A stretch of 64,000 nucleotides of DNA from Intestinimonas massiliensis (ex Afouda et al. 2020) (GTDB lineage: Bacteria > Bacillota > Clostridia > Oscillospirales > Oscillospiraceae), in NCBI RefSeq assembly GCF_001244995.1, contig NZ_LN869529.1, positions 503,454-567,453 of the forward strand, in the 5' to 3' direction. Position numbers and translations under genes: made by a program. Each line of letters begins with the position of its first letter. Position 1 is the stretch's first letter. Below are positions 59,054 through 64,000 of this stretch, piece by piece. The notes beneath the pieces were generated by a model. That model saw only the letters and a list, made by a program, of their open reading frames with translations, ran no database searches and was not told where the DNA came from.

Positions 59054-61183
59054 TCAGACCGGATGCTCCGGACGGATCAGGCCCTTGCGCAGGCAGGCGG
59101 TCAGGTCCAGCTTTTTCGTCCCGTGTTCCCGGAAGGAGACGGAGGCGATGCTGCCCGTTTTGTCCAGGAGAATGCCGCGGCCAAACTGCCTGTGGACCAC
59201 CGCCGCCCCGGGGATGTAATCCTTTTCCCAAAGCGCGACGGAGGATGCGGGGGGCGGGGCCTTCCGGGGCGGAGGGAGAGGCTTCGGCCGGGGCACGGCC
59301 CTGTCTCCGGACGGGACGGAGCCCAAAAGCTGGCGCGCGAAGGTGGAGCCCGGGGCCGGCTCCCCGAACCGGGCGGAATAGGTGAGCAGCTCCAACTGGT
59401 ATTTGGCCCGGGTGATCCCGACGTAGAACAGCCGCCGCTCCTCCTCCAGGGCCTCCCGCTCCTCGGGGGAGAGGGAGCCCTCCTCCTCCGGCGTGTCCAC
59501 CGCGGGAAAGACGCCATCCATCACGTCGATCAGGACCACCCGGTCGTACTCCAGCCCCTTGCTGGAGTGGATGGTGGACAGGACAAGGGGGCAGTCGGGG
59601 TAGCGCTCCGGCCCCTCCACCACCCGCTGGAGCGCGTCCAGCCGGTCCAGCAGGCCCTGGATGCCGGAGGACTGCCGAGCCAGGGAGAGCAGGATGTTCA
59701 CCCGGGCGGCGTCGGCGTGCCTGGCGGACAGGTAGTCTCCGTAGCCCATGTATTTGACAATGCGCTGGAGCGCGGCGAAGCCGCCCAGCGCGGGCAGCTT
59801 GGAAAAGTGGGTCCGCAGGGCCCTCAGGCGGCCCGCCTGCCAGGGCTCGATCTGGCCGCTGTCCAGCAGCACGTCCAGTACCGGCGCGTCGCCGCCGTAC
59901 CGGGCCAACACGTCCTGGAGCACCCTGCGCTTGAGGCGCAGGTCCAGCTTGTAGTAGAAGCGGAGAAAACGCTCCGCGTCCCGGCCGTCCAGGGCAAAGC
60001 GGAGCATGTCAGTCAGATCCCGCACCACCGGGCTGGAGAAAAAGTAGCTCTCCCTCTGGCGGCAGCGGTAGGGGACCCCTTCCCGCTCCGGCAGGTCGAT
60101 CAGCGGCAGGGCGCTGTCGTTGTTGCGGTAGAGAATGGCGGTGGACCGGCTGCATTCCCGGGCGAGCCGGAGCAGATAGCGGTACTGACGGCTGTAATCC
60201 TCCAGCTCCACCACCCGAATGGGCTCCCCCTGGGGGTTGTCTGTGGTCATATGCTTGGCATGGCGGCTCTGGTTGCGCTGGATGAAGGCGTCCGCCTTTG
60301 CTACGATGGACCGGGTGGAGCGGTAGTTGGTCTCCATCAGAAGCACCCTGGCCTCCGGGTAGACGGTCTGGAACTCCAGCAGGGCCTGAGGCCAGGCGGC
60401 CCGGAAGCCATAGATGCTCTGGTCCTCGTCGCCGACCAGGAACAGATTCCGGCTTCGGGCCGCCAGCAGGCGAAGAATCTTGTGCTGGATCTTGGAAGTG
60501 TCCTGGGCCTCGTCCACGCAGAGGTAGGGAAAGCGGGTCTGGTAGTAGGCCAGCAGATCGGGGAAGCGGCGCAGGATGCGGCAGGCAAAGACCATCTGGT
60601 CGTCGTAGTCCATGCGGCGGCTGCGCTCCAACTGCTGCCGATAGGCGAAGTAGACGGCGGGAAAATCCACTCCGTCCAGCCTGATCTCCCGGACCTCTTC
60701 ATCGGTGAGCAGCATGTTCTTGCAGTAGGTGATCCGGGTGCGGACCTCCTTCACGTCCTGATCGGTGGGGTAGTCGCCCCCGGCGGCCATCAGCTCCCGG
60801 ACCAGGGCGGACAGGCGGATCTCGCTGCTCTCCAACTCGAAGGGGACGGTCCCCTTGACCCGGGCGTAGCGGTGGATGATGGACTGGCAGACGCCGTTGA
60901 TGGTGCGGAACGGGAGGGTTTCGGCGTACTCCGCTCCGAAGAAGGAGTGAAACCGGCGCTTCATGTCCCCGGCGGCGGCTACCGTGTAGGTGACGGTGAG
61001 GATATGCCCCGGATCTATCCCCAGACAGTAGAGCATATACCCCAGTCGGGTGACCAGCACGGTGGTCTTGCCGCTGCCCGGAACGGCCAGCAGGAGGGTG
61101 GGCCCGTCCACCTGCCGCACGGCGGCCTCCTGCTGGGGGTTGAGCTGGATATGGAAACTGGATTTGAATTCCTCGTAGGTCAT
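59054..61183 (-). CDS. UvrD/PcrA-type superfamily 1 DNA helicase
   Basis: 709 aa. Motifs: LAVPGSGKTTVL (motif I), VTYTVAAAGDMKRRF (Ia), LCVDEAQDTS (II), LVGDEDQSIYGFRAA (III), TIHSSKGLEYDRV (V) and YVGITRAK (VI). The C terminus has an SH3-like domain (PGAAVVHRQFGRGIL). It unwinds DNA in repair or recombination. Motif II reads DEAQD as in UvrD/Rep. ATG 61183 is chosen because GAGG lies 6 bases upstream. Confidence 0.92.
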   Translation of the reverse strand: MTYEEFKSSFHIQLNPQQEAAVRQVDGPTLLLAVPGSGKTTVLVTRLGYMLYCLGIDPGHILTVTYTVAAAGDMKRRFHSFFGAEYAETLPFRTINGVCQSIIHRYARVKGTVPFELESSEIRLSALVRELMAAGGDYPTDQDVKEVRTRITYCKNMLLTDEEVREIRLDGVDFPAVYFAYRQQLERSRRMDYDDQMVFACRILRRFPDLLAYYQTRFPYLCVDEAQDTSKIQHKILRLLAARSRNLFLVGDEDQSIYGFRAAWPQALLEFQTVYPEARVLLMETNYRSTRSIVAKADAFIQRNQSRHAKHMTTDNPQGEPIRVVELEDYSRQYRYLLRLARECSRSTAILYRNNDSALPLIDLPEREGVPYRCRQRESYFFSSPVVRDLTDMLRFALDGRDAERFLRFYYKLDLRLKRRVLQDVLARYGGDAPVLDVLLDSGQIEPWQAGRLRALRTHFSKLPALGGFAALQRIVKYMGYGDYLSARHADAARVNILLSLARQSSGIQGLLDRLDALQRVVEGPERYPDCPLVLSTIHSSKGLEYDRVVLIDVMDGVFPAVDTPEEEGSLSPEEREALEEERRLFYVGITRAKYQLELLTYSARFGEPAPGSTFARQLLGSVPSGDRAVPRPKPLPPPRKAPPPASSVALWEKDYIPGAAVVHRQFGRGILLDKTGSIASVSFREHGTKKLDLTACLRKGLIRPEHPV

Positions 61184-61204
61184 TCGGTTCCTCACTTTCG
61201 GGAT

Positions 61205-61238
61205 AAAAGCGCCTCAAAGCCGCGGCTTTGAGGCGCTT
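61205..61238 (-). terminator. Terminator upstream of the helicase gene
   Basis: GCGCCTCAAAGCC pairs with GGCTTTGAGGCGC, followed on the minus strand by TTTTATCC. It ends transcripts from the decayed gene at 61783-61242. Confidence 0.8.
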
Positions 61239-61241
61239 GGC

Positions 61242-61783
61242 TTACCCCAGCATGTAGGTCCAGGGGAGGTTTTCCCAGGTGGCTGCGCCGTACTGCCGGA
61301 TTAGCACGTCGGTGAGATAGCGGATCTTCTCGCGCGGGGCCTCGGAGCGGCCGGTGGTCAGCATGGCGTCCAACCGGTCGCGGTTATGCCACAGGTCGGC
61401 CCAGGTTCCGCGAAGGCCTCGGGGTGGCTGACCATGGCATAGCTGGAGGCGAAGCCCTCGGACCCGGAGCCGGCGGAAAAGGGGGCTCACTGGCCGCAGG
61501 AGGCGCTCCAGCCATTGACGATCCGAGCGGTGGAGACCACCATGTGTCCCATCTCGTGGCTGTACTCATAGGGAGAGCCGAAGCCGGTGCAGTAGATGCG
61601 GTCCACCTTGGCCGCGGAGTAGTCGTAGACGTGTTCGCCATGGAAGCCGCCGCCCATGCCGCTGGGCTCGCCGTTGAAGAAGATCCTATCGACGGGGAAG
61701 AGAACGATCTCAGTGGGACGGCGGCTCCACTCTCTCAGTGCCGGAGTGCGCGGGGTCCTGCGCTCTTTATTGTAACGCATCGC
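61242..61783 (-). pseudogene. Decayed peptidase-like gene
   Basis: The minus strand reads through TEIVLFPVDRIFFNGEPSG and SHEMGHMVVSTARIVNG (an HExxH-type site), then meets an in-frame TGA at 61487-61489. The same frame continues APFSAGSGSEGFASSYAM, and a one-base shift near 61405 leads to TWADLWHNRDRLDAML and the natural end. Two lesions point to a dead gene. The family is uncertain; the 5' part may also be missing. Confidence 0.62.
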
Positions 61784-61887
61784 TCCATAAAAAAGCAACC
61801 TTTGAAGGGCGGCAGCCGAAATTACGGCCAGGAGCACAGGGGAATGCCTGCCGAACGGAGGGGGAGGAGAGGGAAAACAACTTTTCC

Positions 61888-61916
61888 TTGACAAGCGGAA
61901 GGGAACTGACTATACT
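61888..61916 (+). promoter_or_regulatory. Promoter of the thiamine operon
   Basis: TTGACA (61888-61893) and TATACT (61911-61916) with a 17-base spacer. The TPP riboswitch begins 28 bases later. Confidence 0.8.
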
Positions 61917-61943
61917 GACAACAACAACTGAATATGGAAAGTA

Positions 61944-62031
61944 GAATTCTAGGGGGACTCCATGCGGAGTTGAGATAGATTAATCTGACCCTTTGAACCT
62001 GATGGTTAAGACCAGCGTAGGGAAGCAATTC
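61944..62031 (+). promoter_or_regulatory. TPP riboswitch (THI element)
   Basis: The conserved core is present: CTAGGGGG, the GTTGAGAT motif, then ACCCTTTGAACCTGAT and CCAGCGTAGGGAAG. GAATT (61944-61948) and AATTC (62027-62031) close the P1 stem. It senses thiamine pyrophosphate and switches off the genes behind it through the terminator at 62062-62098. Confidence 0.95.
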
Positions 62032-62061
62032 GAACAGAACGACATGATTTGTTTGTGGCCA

Positions 62062-62098
62062 AAAGAGTGCTTTTTCACGTGAAAAAGCACTCTTTTTA
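62062..62098 (+). terminator. Riboswitch-controlled terminator
   Basis: A perfect 17-bp palindromic stem around AAAGAGTGCTTTTTCAC and its complement, followed by TTATTTTT. It is the expression platform of the TPP riboswitch. Confidence 0.9.
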
Positions 62099-62130
62099 TT
62101 TTTGCCTGATGAAAGAAAGGAAGATGTGCA

Positions 62131-62760
62131 ATGCAACAGGAAGGCTGCGGCTGCCAGCGGGAGGACCTCCCCTGGTCCGGGCGGGGCACCAAGCTGGATA
62201 TCTCCGGCTGCCGGTTCTCCCTCTATCCCATGGACAGCGATTTTGTCTCCATCATTTTGGGGGCGCTGGAAAAGACCGACACCTCGGCGGTGTGGAGCCA
62301 GTCCGACGCCCTGTCCACCGTCTACCGCGGACGGCTGCCCTACGTGGCCGACGCGGTGAAGGGGCTGTTTATCAACGCCTGGCGGCCGGGCGTCCACATG
62401 GCGCTGGAGGGGCAGTTCTCCAAGGGCTGCCCGGGCGACTGCGACGGGGACAGCCTGCTGGACCGTCAGGGCCCAGCGCCCAACCAGGCGCTGGCGGCGG
62501 AGCGGCACTTTCCCGTGCTGTGCAAGCTGGCCCTGTACCCCATGGGGGTGGGGGACTACATCGACCAAATCGCCCAGGTCTGGCGCATGGCGGAGGACGC
62601 CGGTCTGGCCCCCGTCACCATCCACTATGCCACCCGCATCTCCGGCGACGTCCACCAGGTGTTCGACTATCTGGAGGCGGTCTGCCGCCGCATGGAGGAG
62701 ACCGTCCCCCACTACATCCTGCATTTCACCCTGTCCGTCAACAGCCCCACCCAGGAATAA
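62131..62760 (+). CDS. ykoF: YkoF-family thiamine/HMP-binding protein
   Basis: 209 aa. Two YkoF-like repeats are visible: ISGCRFSLYPMDSDFVSIIL (residues 24-43) and KLALYPMGVGDYIDQIAQVW (about 132-151). In B. subtilis YkoF binds thiamine or hydroxymethylpyrimidine and is cotranscribed with ykoEDC. It is the first gene after the TPP riboswitch. Ribosome site AAAGGAAG. Confidence 0.92.
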   Translation: MQQEGCGCQREDLPWSGRGTKLDISGCRFSLYPMDSDFVSIILGALEKTDTSAVWSQSDALSTVYRGRLPYVADAVKGLFINAWRPGVHMALEGQFSKGCPGDCDGDSLLDRQGPAPNQALAAERHFPVLCKLALYPMGVGDYIDQIAQVWRMAEDAGLAPVTIHYATRISGDVHQVFDYLEAVCRRMEETVPHYILHFTLSVNSPTQE

Positions 62761-62779
62761 CGAGAGGAGAAGATCCATC

Positions 62780-63367
62780 ATGAACGAGAAATACGGCTGG
62801 AAGCTCCAGGAGATCATCCTGGTGGCGATGCTCTGCATCGTTTTCGGCGTCGTCTATCTGGCGGGGGTCTATCTGGCCTCCTTCCTCAGCACCCTGCTCA
62901 CCCCCGTCGGCCTGGCCCCCCTGGCCAACGAGCTCGTCTTCGGCGTGTGGTTCATGGCCTCCACCCTGGCCGCCTACATCCTCCAGAAGCCCGGCGCGGC
63001 CATCGTGGCCGAGGTGCTGGCCGCCCTCATTGAGGTGCTGCTGGGCAACATGTACGGCCCCATGGTCATCGTGGCCGGCATCATCCAGGGCGCCGGCGGC
63101 GAGATCGTCTTTGCCGCGGGCGGCTACAAGAAATTCGACCGCAGGATGGTTTGCCTGGCCTCGGTTGGCTGCTGCATCACCAGCTTTTTGTGGAGTTTTG
63201 TCCGCTCCGGCTACGGCAAGCTGGCCGTTCCCCTGCTGGCGGTGATGTTCCTCATCCGGCTGGTCAGCTCGCTGATTTTCTCCGGCGTCCTCAGCAAGGC
63301 CATCGGCGACGGGCTGGCCCGCACCGGACTGCTCAAGGGCTACGCCCTGGGCCGGGCCCATGCCTGA
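62780..63367 (+). CDS. ykoE: ECF transporter S component YkoE
   Basis: 195 aa from ATG 62780 (site GAGAGGAG). Five to six hydrophobic helices; IILVAMLCIVFGVVYLAGVY (residues 11-30) begins the membrane region. It binds thiamine precursor in the membrane for the ATPase encoded next. It overlaps the ABC ATPase gene by 8 bases. Confidence 0.9.
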   Translation: MNEKYGWKLQEIILVAMLCIVFGVVYLAGVYLASFLSTLLTPVGLAPLANELVFGVWFMASTLAAYILQKPGAAIVAEVLAALIEVLLGNMYGPMVIVAGIIQGAGGEIVFAAGGYKKFDRRMVCLASVGCCITSFLWSFVRSGYGKLAVPLLAVMFLIRLVSSLIFSGVLSKAIGDGLARTGLLKGYALGRAHA

Positions 63368-64000
63368 GCCGCTGCTGGTCGGCCGGGAACTGACCTTCCG
63401 CTATGGAAAGCAGTCGGCTCCCATCTTTTCCAACCTGTCTCTGACGGTGGAGGAGGGAGAGACGGTGCTGCTGATGGGGCCCTCCGGCTGCGGCAAGTCC
63501 ACCCTGGCCTACTGTCTGGCGGGGCTCTACCCCGAGTATGCCGGCGAGCTGGCGGGAACGGTCCGGCTGGCGGGACGGCCGCTGGAGTCCTATGGGCCGG
63601 CGGCCCGGGCACGGACGGTCTCCATCCTCTTCCAGAATCCGGACAACCAGTTCTGCATGGACCGAGTGGACCATGAGGTGCTCTTCGCCCTGGAGAACAT
63701 CAACTACCCCGGCGACCTGCGGGCCCGGATGGACGAGCTGCTGGAGCTGGCGGGCCTGAGGGAGCTGGCCCAAGCCCCCATTCGCACCCTGTCCGGCGGC
63801 ACCAAGCAGAAGCTGGCCCTGTGCACCGCGCTGGCCACCGGCGCAAGGCTGCTCATCCTGGACGAGCCCTTCGCCAACCTGGACCCGGCCTCCTGCGCCC
63901 AGCTCTCCGCCCAGCTCCAGGCGCTCAACCGGCGGGGCCTGACCCTGCTGGTGGTGGACCACCGGCCCGACTGGTGGCGGAGCTTCCTGACCCGTGTGGT
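63360..64000 (+). CDS. ykoD: ABC transporter ATPase YkoD-like (cut by the window edge)
   Basis: The first 213 codons are present and the frame is open at the edge. Walker A is MGPSGCGKST (about 39-48), the Q-loop is LFQNPDNQF, the ABC signature LSGGTKQKLA, Walker B LLILDEPFANLD and the H-loop VVDHRPDW. This is the first of the two ATPase halves of a YkoD-type energising protein. It completes the thiamine ECF system with ykoE. Confidence 0.92.
   Translation, partial: MPEPLLVGRELTFRYGKQSAPIFSNLSLTVEEGETVLLMGPSGCGKSTLAYCLAGLYPEYAGELAGTVRLAGRPLESYGPAARARTVSILFQNPDNQFCMDRVDHEVLFALENINYPGDLRARMDELLELAGLRELAQAPIRTLSGGTKQKLALCTALATGARLLILDEPFANLDPASCAQLSAQLQALNRRGLTLLVVDHRPDWWRSFLTRV

Noticed and set aside
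61487-61489. In-frame TGA as a selenocysteine codon in the peptidase-like gene
   Set aside because: No SECIS-like hairpin was seen after it, and a separate frameshift lies downstream, so decay is simpler.

Overview
The window joins two kinds of DNA. Positions 1 to about 27,650 are one arm of an integrative and conjugative element (ICE) of moderate GC with Firmicutes-type genes. From about 27,650 to 64,000 is a GC-rich clostridial chromosome. Housekeeping gene order (topA-trmFO-plsX-acpP-rnc, smc-ftsY, nadD/yqeK-LCP-rsfS, leuS), compact ATGA overlaps and strong GC bias suggest a gut Oscillospiraceae-type bacterium (Flavonifractor/Lawsonibacter-like). The genus is inference.

ICE transfer region (1-15,915, all + strand). 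It begins inside the last gene of a large helicase/methylase-like protein. Next come ICE-typical DUF proteins (TOPRIM/DUF3991, DUF4314-DUF3846, DUF3789), MobC, a MOBP-type relaxase, PcfB, an ArdC-like protein, the VirD4 coupling protein, a pilin-like subunit, VirB6, PrgI, VirB4, a class B sortase and a CHAP cell-wall hydrolase. This layout resembles the Tn1549-like conjugative transposons of gut Firmicutes. A nucleotidyltransferase gene with its own promoter and terminator sits between prgI and virB4.

ICE cargo and control (15,950-27,473). tet(W) is on the minus strand with a two-peptide, two-hairpin leader. It is bordered by remnants of an HxlR regulator and of a second gene. Then come an ImmR-like repressor and ImmA-like protease, and divergently a Y-family DNA polymerase under a consensus promoter embedded in repeats. 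The polymerase is followed by an S24/UmuD-like protein that appears to lack the catalytic serine, a second ImmA/IrrE-type protease, a Com-like zinc-ribbon protein, a structured leader and a sigma-like protein. A MazF-like protein with a cysteine-rich tail precedes four tandem Tn916-Xis-like excisionase paralogues and a Tn916-type tyrosine integrase. The layout suggests a damage-responsive switch linked to excision, by analogy with ICEBs1.

Chromosome (27,811-64,000). Potassium uptake (trkH, trkA), an RNA methyltransferase, dprA, topA, trmFO, plsX, acpP, rnc, an SLC6-type transporter, smc, ftsY, rph, rdgB, yhbY, a fused nadD-yqeK, an LCP protein, rsfS, a frameshifted TetR regulator with a palindromic operator, leuS, rpsU, an MNT-type nucleotidyltransferase, yqeG, an AP-endonuclease-like TIM barrel, an M24 peptidase, efp, an acidic zinc-ribbon protein, an MBL hydrolase, a GIY-YIG protein, a UvrD-like helicase, a decayed peptidase-like gene, and finally a TPP riboswitch controlling ykoF-ykoE-ykoD, the last cut by the window edge. 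I saw no tRNA, rRNA or CRISPR array.
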